Position numbers and translations under genes: made by a program
Assembly: GCF_025370755.1 (NCBI RefSeq)
Contig: NZ_JAMXFC010000016.1
Coordinates: 58,117 to 122,116 of the forward strand
Reading direction: 5' to 3'
From: Laspinema sp. D2d
GTDB lineage: Bacteria; Cyanobacteriota; Cyanobacteriia; Cyanobacteriales; Laspinemataceae
Length of the DNA: 64,000 bases
In this document: one piece after another, positions 55,001-63,123 of the stretch
How positions within the stretch are numbered: the stretch's first letter is position 1
Layout: each line of letters starts with the position of its first letter
The notes under the pieces: model-generated
Databases searched by the model: none
What the model was told of the DNA's origin: nothing
What the model saw: only the letters and a program-made list of their open reading frames with translations

Positions 55001-56275
55001 AATTGTCAGATAATTCCCCGATTCCCCGGCTTCCTTACGCTCTAATTGCGATCGGGAAATTCCCCACACCGTCTCAAAGGCCGGACTCATATAAATCAAC
55101 TGTTTCAAGTCACTGGAAACCAGCCAAAAGACTTGCTCAATCGTCTCGGCAAGCTGACGGAATCGTTCCTCACTAAATTGGAGTAATTTTTGGGCCAGTT
55201 GCCGATGAAAAATCTCCGCTTGCTGCTGTTCCAATGCCTGTTGTAAAGCAACAGTAGAAAAGGCGATCGCCTCACGAAATGGGGACTTTTGTCTCTGTTG
55301 GTCCGGGAATCTTCCGGGGTGGCTGGTTTCAACTTCAGAATTCCCCGGTGGTACTTCTGTTTCCGTCGCCGGTCCTTTCCCCATCCCCTGACTTTGCACC
55401 CCTTGATTGCCCTCCGCTTCAAGACATTCTTTCCACCCTTGGAGAATTTCAATGGGAGTCACAATCCCGACTAATTCCCGAGTTGCTGTAACAATCACCC
55501 AATGTCGGACCCAAGCCTCTTGCATTTGAGCATGAATCTGTTCGACGGAATCTTTCGGATTTCCAAATAATAAGGGTTGGCTCATCACCTGGGATGCCGG
55601 AGTATTTGCCAAATCTAATCCCAAGGCATGATATTGGACTAGATCTCGTCGCGTAATCATGCCAATAGGAAAGGAGGGATTTAATCGGGTCTCTGGGTTC
55701 AATTCCGGGCTGGATATTTCCTTTTCCCGGTGACAGATCACCACACAACTGCTGCGATGAATTGCCATCAGTTGAATCACTTGTAAAAGGGAAGCCGTCG
55801 GGGAAGCTGTGGCGATCGCCAGACTCATCCGTTCACCGGCCAGTCCCTGTTGCCGCAACTCCCTCGGTTGTAACCCTCGCTGAAGACTCTCATAGGTGAC
55901 AACGCCGAGTAGTTTTCCCTGACTGTCCTGGATTGGCAAATAGGGAATTTGATGCGCTTCCATATAACAGAAGAGGGAAAATGGATCTACCGAATCCGTC
56001 ACTTTGAGCGGAATAATTGATTGGGTCAACACTGAGGAAATGGGCCGGGATTCTTCCTTAAGTCCATCAGCAAACAGAGTGACGAAATCCTCCTCCGTAA
56101 AGAGACCATAGCCGGTTTCTGGCGGATGGGTTAAGGGAGGGTTTAAGACTAAAACATAGCTCGATCGCGCTCGGTTCATTAGGGCGATCGCCCTTTTTAA
56201 GGGGAAATTGGGTGGAACTTTCAACGGGTGGCATTCGAGGCTTAGATTCAATCGGATATTCAGGCGATCGCTCAT
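51995..56275 (-). CDS. CBS-six PAS-HisKA_2 sensor histidine kinase
   Basis: 1426-residue soluble sensor kinase without membrane helices. The N-terminal 290 residues hold four CBS motifs in two pairs ([64 protein letters not shown]), probably binding an adenine nucleotide. Six PAS/PAC modules follow at about residues 370-1220, with a coiled coil ([21 protein letters not shown]) after the second. The kinase is of the HisKA_2/HWE-related kind: [23 protein letters not shown] with the phospho-His, and an HATPase near [23 protein letters not shown] and DNGVGFP. ATG at 56275 is preferred over TTG at 56293. It is followed by the overlapping REC-PAS kinase gene. Confidence 0.93.
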   Translation of the reverse strand: [1426 protein letters not shown]

Positions 56276-57067
56276 CTTCAGGAAATGGTGCAAACTTGGG
56301 TTGTTTTAGACCAGCAGCGCTTTGTAGAGTCTTCTACTGATGGATTACTTAGGACCTGGGTACAGAATGAAATAGATTAGACCCACATTCTATAGATCTA
56401 TATTCTATTTTCAATAGATTTTTGGGTAGTTACCGCTAAAAATTTGATTCCATAAGCGTTATGACCTTAAAACTCTTATAAAATATTTTGATGGACTATT
56501 AAGAATAATTTTTATTAAAGGGTTGATTAGGACCTTCGATAGAGGCTGAAATCTCCTAAATTCGTTAGGACCCTATCTAATCCCAAATCCGGTTGTAAAA
56601 GATTGATTTTACGCTTCAGTCTGGGCTTCTCAGGCTTCATCCATATCACCCCACCCTTGAGAGTGTAGGGTTTAAAAGACCTCCGACAACCGGATTCCGG
56701 ATAACCTGTGAAATGTAGGCTCAAACAACCCATTGGATTTCTGGCCCTAATCTGTGGCAAAATAAGCAGAGATCGGGGGAAAAAATGGGATTTTAACCGC
56801 TATCTCGACCCTTGGGGTTTTCTAATAGTCTCCATCAATCCCAGTTAATCTTATTCTTGATGTTCAATCTCTCCATCCATAGGTTGAGAAATAGTGACCC
56901 CTGTAGGAACTTGACAAGGGAGGTCATTACACCTCAACCTTACAGTAAACGGATTGCAAAAATATAAAAAGCCGATTGGCGTTTACTCCAGGGGTTAGGG
57001 CGATTGATCGCGCATCTAATGAACGCAAGAGTTTAGACGAGGGATTGATCCCTTGCTCGGTGTTGCC
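56276..57067. other. Upstream region of the CBS-PAS kinase gene
   Basis: About 790 bp without a supported gene. It holds a dispersed palindrome at 56647-56672 and AT-rich stretches with direct half-repeats (ATTCTATAGATCTATATTCTAT near 56389), which could be promoter or operator sequence for the kinase gene. A 77-codon minus-strand frame through the palindrome is not credible as a gene. Confidence 0.4.
56647..56672. repeat. Dispersed palindromic repeat, degenerate copy
   Basis: CACCCCACCCTTGAGAGTGTAGGG is a decayed copy of the CCCCACCCTTGAGGGTGTGGGG element at 37842-37866, with mismatches in the right arm. Confidence 0.6.
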
Positions 57068-58900
57068 CTAATCCTTAAAATGGCTTGTACTGTAAGATTG
57101 ACGCTCCAAATGCTTATCTTCTTGGAGCATTCGTTTAAAGTCCTCTGCTTTTACCGGGCGACTAAAGAAATACCCTTGAATATTATCGCATTGATTTTCA
57201 TACAAAACCGCCAATTCTTCGGAGGTTTCCACCCCTTCTGCAATTACTTTTAAATTTAAAGAATGAGCCATTTGAATAATAGCTTTCGTTAAAGCAGCAT
57301 TGGTCGTATTGGTATTAATATCCTGAACAAAACAGCGGTCTATTTTCAATAAATCAAACGGAAATTGTTGCAAATAGCTTAAAGAGGAATACCCCGTGCC
57401 GAAGTCATCCAAGGAGATTTTAACCCCCATCGATTTTAATTCATTCAATTTAGCAATAGTCAACTCCACATTTTGCACTAAAATACTTTCCGTGAGTTCT
57501 AATTCTAAATAACTCGGGTTCAGTCCACTTTCATCTAAGATCCGAACTAAGCGATCGCTCAGATCCACTTGATTAAACTGCCGAAAGGACAGATTAACCG
57601 CAACGCGCACCGGGGGCAAACCCTCCGTTTGCCAAGATTTAGTTTGATTACAGGCAGTTTGCAGAACCCATTCCCCGATCGGGGCAATTAAGCCGGTTTG
57701 TTCTGCCAAGGGGATAAATTGAACCGGAGAAATCATGCCGCGTTGAGGATGGTGCCACCGGACTAAAGCTTCTGCACCGACAATTCGCCCATTTTTTAAC
57801 CCGACAATGGGCTGATAATAGAGTTGCAATTCTTCCCGTTCAACGGCATAGCGCAGACTCGTTTCTAGGGTGAGGTCATCGAGGGATTCACTTTGTAAAG
57901 TAGGGGTATAAGATTGGTATTGATTGCCCCCCAGTTGCTTGGCATAAGACATAGCAACCCCGGCATTTTTCATCAATTGGTCCACATCTTCCCCATCTTG
58001 GGGATAAATGCTAATCCCAATGCTGGCGGTAATAAAAATTTCCCGGTTCTCTAAGTAAAACGGTTGAATGAGGCGGTCCAAAATCGGTTGGGCGATCGCC
58101 TCGGGAATCAGTTTGGGGGTAGAAATCGAAGAAGCGTACCGAGAGTCTGAGAGAGTCGGGCGATCGCCCTTGTCAGAACCCGATGCTAGGACGATCGCAA
58201 ATTGGTCCGTATGTAGTCGCGCTAGAATATCCCCTGGGCGGACACATTGGCTCAATCTCTTAGCCACTTCCATCAGCAAGCGATCGCCAAAATCATGACC
58301 CAGGGTCTTATTGATCCGCTTAAATCGGTCTAACCCAATTAATAAAATCCAGATCGAACCGCCTTCTTGATGGATGCGATCGCGCAAGGGTTCAAACTGC
58401 TCTCGGACTAACAGTTGATTGGGCAAATTTGTTAAATGATCCGAATAGATTGAGTCCGGGCGTTCAGGCGCTAGGTCCGCCACTGGAGCGGCTGCACGGC
58501 TTGGCTCCCGAGTGTAACCCTGATATAAGGTATCATGTTTAATCAACCTCGCCTCGATCGCCCCTAGCAACTCTTTACGCCGAAACGGTTTCGTTAAATA
58601 ATCATCCGCTCCCAAATTCATCCCTTGGCGGATATCCGTTTTATCCCCTTTCGCCGTTAAAAAAATAAAGGGAATCGTCGCCGTCACCGGATTGTTCCGT
58701 AGGGCCGCCAGTACCCCATACCCATCCAATTCCGGCATCATCACATCGCACAAAATCAGGTCCGGTAGGTGTTCTTCTGCCAATTGGACACCGATGCCTC
58801 CATTGGATGCTCCAATCACCCTGAAATCCACCGTATCCAGAATTTCGACAATGTTGTTACGGACTAACTCTTCGTCCTCAATCACTAAAATTTTTTTCAT
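57068..58900 (-). CDS. REC-GGDEF-EAL response regulator, degenerate GGDEF
   Basis: 610-residue cytoplasmic regulator of cyclic di-GMP. An N-terminal receiver (ILVIEDEELVRNNIVEIL, PDLILCDVMMPELDGYG, FLTAKGDKTDIRQGMNLGADDYLTKPF) precedes a GGDEF domain (LTNLPNQLLVREQFEPL, LIGLDRFKRINKTLGHDFGDRLLMEVAKRL). Its active-site signature reads HTDQF in LARLHTDQFAIVLASG, so diguanylate cyclase activity is improbable. The EAL domain looks complete: VGAEALVRWHHPQRGMISP, LSFRQFNQ, LELTESILV, KISLDDFGTGYSSLSYLQQFP, KIDRCFV and AEGVETSEEL. It is therefore probably a phosphodiesterase switched by phosphorylation. Its receiver is close to that of the neighbouring gene at 59073. Confidence 0.94.
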   Translation of the reverse strand: MKKILVIEDEELVRNNIVEILDTVDFRVIGASNGGIGVQLAEEHLPDLILCDVMMPELDGYGVLAALRNNPVTATIPFIFLTAKGDKTDIRQGMNLGADDYLTKPFRRKELLGAIEARLIKHDTLYQGYTREPSRAAAPVADLAPERPDSIYSDHLTNLPNQLLVREQFEPLRDRIHQEGGSIWILLIGLDRFKRINKTLGHDFGDRLLMEVAKRLSQCVRPGDILARLHTDQFAIVLASGSDKGDRPTLSDSRYASSISTPKLIPEAIAQPILDRLIQPFYLENREIFITASIGISIYPQDGEDVDQLMKNAGVAMSYAKQLGGNQYQSYTPTLQSESLDDLTLETSLRYAVEREELQLYYQPIVGLKNGRIVGAEALVRWHHPQRGMISPVQFIPLAEQTGLIAPIGEWVLQTACNQTKSWQTEGLPPVRVAVNLSFRQFNQVDLSDRLVRILDESGLNPSYLELELTESILVQNVELTIAKLNELKSMGVKISLDDFGTGYSSLSYLQQFPFDLLKIDRCFVQDINTNTTNAALTKAIIQMAHSLNLKVIAEGVETSEELAVLYENQCDNIQGYFFSRPVKAEDFKRMLQEDKHLERQSYSTSHFKD

Positions 58901-59072
58901 AACCCCTTCAGTAGAGCTTTAACATCCTGTATTTTGGGAGAGTCTTGGTTTGCTATCCGGTGGTTAGAGTTGAGACAATACCGCTGATTCGGGTGATTAA
59001 ATTTTCCCAGATTTTGGAGCAAAATTCTCCCTTCGGGCTAATTGAGTCCTGATGGCTCCGTCTACAGCGGAG

Positions 59073-59798
59073 TTAGTATCGTTTATTTGGGGGGTTTTCC
59101 AAATTGCCTCCCAAGAGGTTAAACTTCCGTAACAGGGTGAAATTATCTGCCGTCAACAAGTCTTGCAACTCGGATACTTGATTAATCAAGTGAATTTCCC
59201 GCTCAAACTCTTCCTGTAAAATCTCCAGATACCGTTCTGTAGAAGTTCCCTGGGGGGTATTCTTCAGCATATGAATTGCCAAATTAATCTTAGAAAGTGG
59301 ATTTCGTAAATCTTCGACTAATTTCTTCAACAGGCCATCTTTGGTCTGACTAAGCTCTTCTAGCTCATACATTTTAGCCTGCAATCCTTCCGCGCGCTGA
59401 CGCTCCGTTGCATACTGCTGCATCACCGCCGCTTGTTTATTTAGCCTAGTATTAATCGCTTCTAATAAATCTTTTCGGCGAAACGGTTTGGTGATATAAT
59501 CATCTGCTCCTAAATTCATGCCTTGGCGTAAATCCGAATGATCAGCTTTAGCCGTCAGAAAAATAAATGGGATCGTTGCCGTCGGGGGTGACTCTCTCAA
59601 TTGACTTAATACCCCATGTCCATCGAGTCCAGGCATCATCACATCGCACAGGATCAAATCGGGAAGATATTTCTGAGCATGGGCGATGCCCGTGAGTCCA
59701 TTTTCAGCACCAATCGCCTTAAATCCCCCTCCTTCAAGGATTTCCAAGATATTGGTCAAGACGGCTTGTTCATCTTCAATTACCAAAATGGTCTTCAT
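59073..59798 (-). CDS. Response regulator with degenerate HisKA-like helix
   Basis: 241-residue protein. The receiver (1-120: ILVIEDEQAVLTNILEIL, LILCDVMMPGLDGHG, IFLTAKADHSDLRQGMNLGADDYITKPFRRKDLLEAI) is highly similar to that of the REC-GGDEF-EAL protein next door. A coiled coil (QQYATERQRAEGLQAKMYELEEL) leads to a segment resembling a HisKA dimerisation helix, KLVEDLRNPLSKINLAIHMLK. The usual SHELRTPL motif is replaced by EDLRNPL, so the phospho-His is absent, and no ATPase domain follows. It may be a dimerising adaptor (inference). ATG at 59798 has AAAGGAG 8 bases upstream. Confidence 0.88.
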   Translation of the reverse strand: MKTILVIEDEQAVLTNILEILEGGGFKAIGAENGLTGIAHAQKYLPDLILCDVMMPGLDGHGVLSQLRESPPTATIPFIFLTAKADHSDLRQGMNLGADDYITKPFRRKDLLEAINTRLNKQAAVMQQYATERQRAEGLQAKMYELEELSQTKDGLLKKLVEDLRNPLSKINLAIHMLKNTPQGTSTERYLEILQEEFEREIHLINQVSELQDLLTADNFTLLRKFNLLGGNLENPPNKRY

Positions 59799-60556
59799 CA
59801 GTTGCGCTCCTTTTGCTTACTCTTGCCATGACTATAAATGGTGTTCCTCATTTAGGCTTGACTAGACCTCTCGCTTCAATTCCCATCCCCCCTTCCTTCC
59901 AGGGGTAAAGGGATCTCTTTGTAATTTTGCAAAAAGTCTACTATTTACTGTAAACCGTATGAGTTATGTTGGACAAAGTTAATGAGACCCATTTTCCCTC
60001 TCTAAGACAGAATAACCTGACCAGAGTCCCACTGTTGTACTCCCTATCCTATCTTTTTATTCAGGAAAAAAGAATTTCAATATGGTTTTTTCTGTTAAAT
60101 TCTAGGAAATACTTCTACATAAAATCCAGCCTTTAAAATACTTATTATTAGTGATAAACCTTCGATTTTCTGTGAAAATTGGTAACTTACTTTGCCTTTC
60201 TTAAATCTCAGAATCTCCAAGTTTTGAAATTTCTATAATCAGCCCGTTTAATCTTGGACACCCTAATTGTTAAAGATGGGTGGCCGGGATAAATAAAGGC
60301 AGAGAGTTAGGGGTTTTCTGGCTTGGCTTCTAGCATATTATCCTTCTGCCCTAGAGCATCAGTACAGGTTTAGATTATAGGGATAAAAACCGGAATTCTA
60401 GTACAGAGAAACGTGCTGTCTTTGCAAAGATTGTGTAAAGAAACTCGGTTTATCTTCCTTCTGCCCCACGGAGTATAGATTGAGAAACGGGTATGAACAG
60501 TTTGAGATTGCGGGACTTGCCCACGACAACAGGGCGCAGGGGTCTGTAGTCAGTCT
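59799..60556. other. Upstream region of the REC gene
   Basis: About 760 bp between gamma-glutamyltransferase and the response regulator on the same strand, with no supported gene. It is AT-rich around 60050-60240. CCTTCTGCCC occurs twice (near 60342 and 60457). No RNA gene could be recognised by eye. Confidence 0.4.
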
Positions 60557-62128
60557 TCAGAGGCGTTTACCTTGAGCGATCGCCCCATTTCGGCGGGGGT
60601 CACCGGCTGCTTCTATCTCCCCATCTGCTCTCATTCTAACCCCATTCACCCCTCCAAAAAACATATTTTTTTCGGTCCATTTTATGACCTCTTGGGTTTG
60701 CTGTGACATGAGATTAGATAAAGATTCGGGTTCCGCTCTCTCAAACCCCGGTTCGAGATGAAACACCCCATTTTCCCAATGAACCCGAGGAGATGCGATC
60801 GCCCTTTCCAGATCCATCTTAAAATCAATCACATTAGAAATCACTTGTAAAATAGCCGTTCTAATCCGATTAGACCCCCCCGACCCTAAAACAATTTCCG
60901 GGCGATTTTCTTTCAAAACCATCGTAGGGGCCATCATTGAAGATAGACGTCTATTTTCCGGCCATTGATGAAATCCAGTGGGGTTCAAATCCGCTTCTCC
61001 CAGCATATTATTCACCATAATTCCTGTTCCCGGAATTATGTAAGAAGACCCTTCCCCATTAGAGGTCGTCACGCTGGCGGCATTCCCTTCCCGATCCATA
61101 ATACTAATATGAGTCGTACTCCCCAATCGATTACAATCAGACTGAAAAATACTCAAATACTCAGCGCAATGTTCTGGGGACAAAAACTCCTGGGCAAAAT
61201 CCGGGATGTAGAGATTTTCATCATAGCCCTTGCTGCGAGCTAGATTGGTTAACCGCATGACATCTGCTAAGTGCTGCAAATGGCGATCGCTCCCAAAGTG
61301 CAACCCTTGAAAGTCCACGGATTCTAATAACTTTAAAGCAAATGCAATGAGAACCCCCCCCGAACTGGGGGGAGGATTGGTTAGAAAGGTTTCATCCCGA
61401 TATTGAGTGACTAACGGTTCTCGTTCTATCACCTGATACTCGCTTAAATCTTCCCGAGTTAAATAGCCGCCATGCCCTTGACAATCTTTAACGAGTTGTT
61501 CTGCGATCGCCCCCTGATAAAACTCGTCAATTCCTGCTTCAGCTAAATACCCTAAAGTCGCCGCTAAATCTTTCAAGTAAAGTTTATCCCCGGCTTTTAA
61601 GCATCGTCCCTGGGGAGCATAAATCTGTTTTCCTGCGGGAGATGCCGTTAAAATTGGAGTCAGAATTTGTAATAAATAGGCTTGAAAAGAATTAAGAACA
61701 ACACCCTCAGTCGCATAATGAATCGCCGGTTCAACTACTACCTTAAAAGGTAACTGTCCTAACTTTTTGTGAACCGCTAAGACCCCCGCCAGATTACCCG
61801 GTACGCCCATCGAAGCCAAGCCAATATGGAACTCCTGCACCGCGCCCCCAAAATCAACAGGAACGGGATAAAAATCTAAGTCTTCAGCCTTACGTTTAGA
61901 ACGAGGAGTTTGCACAAAAAAATCAAACAGGAGATTGTGATCGCGCGTATGGGCGAGCAGAAACCCTCCACCGGCTGCCGAAGTCAGGCCAGGTTCAGCC
62001 ACGAAAGATGCTAACATAGCGGCAACCGCCCCATCAAAAGCGTTGCCACCCAATCGCAACATTTCAATTCCGGCTTCGGCGGTACAGGGGTGACCGGCGG
62101 CAATCATTCCTGGTGTAAATTGACTCAT
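60557..62128 (-). CDS. ggt: Gamma-glutamyltransferase
   Basis: 523-residue Ntn hydrolase that transfers or hydrolyses the gamma-glutamyl group of glutathione. Conserved pieces: AAGHPCTAEAGIEMLRLGGNAFDGAVAAMLASFVAEP, GLTSAAGGGFLL, NPPPSSGGVLIAFALKLL, the autoprocessing site GSTTHISIMDREGNAASVTTSNGEGSSY (nucleophile Thr of the small subunit) and ENRRLSSMMAPTMVL with GSGGSNRIRTAILQVI. The protein starts directly in the catalytic fold with no signal peptide, unlike the periplasmic E. coli enzyme, so a cytoplasmic location is suggested. Start ATG at 62128. Confidence 0.95.
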   Translation of the reverse strand: MSQFTPGMIAAGHPCTAEAGIEMLRLGGNAFDGAVAAMLASFVAEPGLTSAAGGGFLLAHTRDHNLLFDFFVQTPRSKRKAEDLDFYPVPVDFGGAVQEFHIGLASMGVPGNLAGVLAVHKKLGQLPFKVVVEPAIHYATEGVVLNSFQAYLLQILTPILTASPAGKQIYAPQGRCLKAGDKLYLKDLAATLGYLAEAGIDEFYQGAIAEQLVKDCQGHGGYLTREDLSEYQVIEREPLVTQYRDETFLTNPPPSSGGVLIAFALKLLESVDFQGLHFGSDRHLQHLADVMRLTNLARSKGYDENLYIPDFAQEFLSPEHCAEYLSIFQSDCNRLGSTTHISIMDREGNAASVTTSNGEGSSYIIPGTGIMVNNMLGEADLNPTGFHQWPENRRLSSMMAPTMVLKENRPEIVLGSGGSNRIRTAILQVISNVIDFKMDLERAIASPRVHWENGVFHLEPGFERAEPESLSNLMSQQTQEVIKWTEKNMFFGGVNGVRMRADGEIEAAGDPRRNGAIAQGKRL

Positions 62129-62263
62129 TAAAACGGTTAAATTGCGATCGCAATGATGAGAGGTTAGACCGGAGCAATCATAGCAAAAATATTGATAAAC
62201 TCAAGAAGTTAGTCAGATGATCTTCAACTCAACTCGGACTCGGCTTGGGGACCCAAAACAACG

Positions 62264-62602
62264 ATGCTAATCGCAGTCATTATCCTGAACGTGATCTTAT
62301 CTCTGGTCTTCTTCTTCGTTGCTTGGAGACTGTGGAAACTCAAACACACCATCAACCAGGCTACCCAATCGATCTTGAATGCCGATCGCGTTACCTACGA
62401 TGTCCTCCACGCCACCCCCGCTGCCTTAGCCCAAGGAGAACTCGGGACTCGTAACCTCAGAACCCGATATCAGCAAGTCGAGTTACAACTGTTACGCTTG
62501 CGACAGATTGTGCAACTGCTGAGTTTAGGACAAACAGCCTGGGTCCGTCAGTCCATCCTCCAGCGCCGACGCCGAAACCCAAAGCTGCCCAGGACATTAT
62601 AA
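62264..62602 (+). CDS. Small single-helix membrane protein with helical tail
   Basis: 112-residue hypothetical protein. The N-terminal hydrophobic helix (MLIAVIILNVILSLVFFFVAWRLW) is followed by a helical cytoplasmic region with leucine-rich periodicity (TRYQQVELQLLRLRQIVQLLSLG) and a basic tail (ILQRRRRNPKLPRTL). It is the first of three small membrane-tethered proteins in a row. Not recognised as a named family; the cluster suggests an envelope or stress role. Confidence 0.7.
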   Translation: MLIAVIILNVILSLVFFFVAWRLWKLKHTINQATQSILNADRVTYDVLHATPAALAQGELGTRNLRTRYQQVELQLLRLRQIVQLLSLGQTAWVRQSILQRRRRNPKLPRTL

Positions 62603-62713
62603 ACATACCCCAAAAGATAGAAATAACCGTAAACATCGTGACAAGTTGAGTCAGCCGCTGACTATTCCTGCAAAAGCCACCTAGAATGTCAATAAGGTTA
62701 GAAACTCACTAAA

Positions 62714-63055
62714 ATGGGCAAGAATCGTTCAGTAATTTTTATGGGCGGAATGCTCCTCGGAGCAGCGATCGGGACCCTCAGCGGATTGCTGGTGGCCCCT
62801 CAAACCTCACGCCAGACGAGGCGCATCTTGAAAAAAACGGCCCAAGCGCTGCCAGAAATTGCAGAAGATGTCTCCAGCAGCGTGCAGATCCAAGCCGATC
62901 GCCTCTCTGCATCTGCCTTAAAAAATTGGGATGAAACCCTCGATCGCCTCCGAGATGCGATCGCCGCTGGAATTGAAGCCACCCAACAAGAACGGGAAAT
63001 GCTCACCAAACCGGAAGTCGAGGTATCCTCCGAGGCGAGCGATCGTCAGCCGTAA
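62714..63055 (+). CDS. YtxH-like small membrane protein
   Basis: 113-residue protein of the YtxH (gas-vesicle-protein-like, COG4980) kind. A glycine-rich membrane helix, SVIFMGGMLLGAAIGTLSGLLVAPQTSRQTRRILKK, is followed by an amphipathic helical tail (LKNWDETLDRLRDAIAAGIEATQQEREML). APxxSRxTRR after the helix is typical of the family. Function in cyanobacteria is unknown. It is 111 bp after its neighbour on the same strand. Confidence 0.85.
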   Translation: MGKNRSVIFMGGMLLGAAIGTLSGLLVAPQTSRQTRRILKKTAQALPEIAEDVSSSVQIQADRLSASALKNWDETLDRLRDAIAAGIEATQQEREMLTKPEVEVSSEASDRQP

Positions 63056-63123
63056 TGTTGGCCCAAACCAGCCCCATTCCCGATTCTACCCATCCCTGAA
63101 TCCTTCCCCGTAAAACCCGACTT

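Noticed and set aside
56527..56760. 77-codon minus-strand frame
   Set aside because: It runs through a dispersed palindrome and has no family features or good ribosome binding site.
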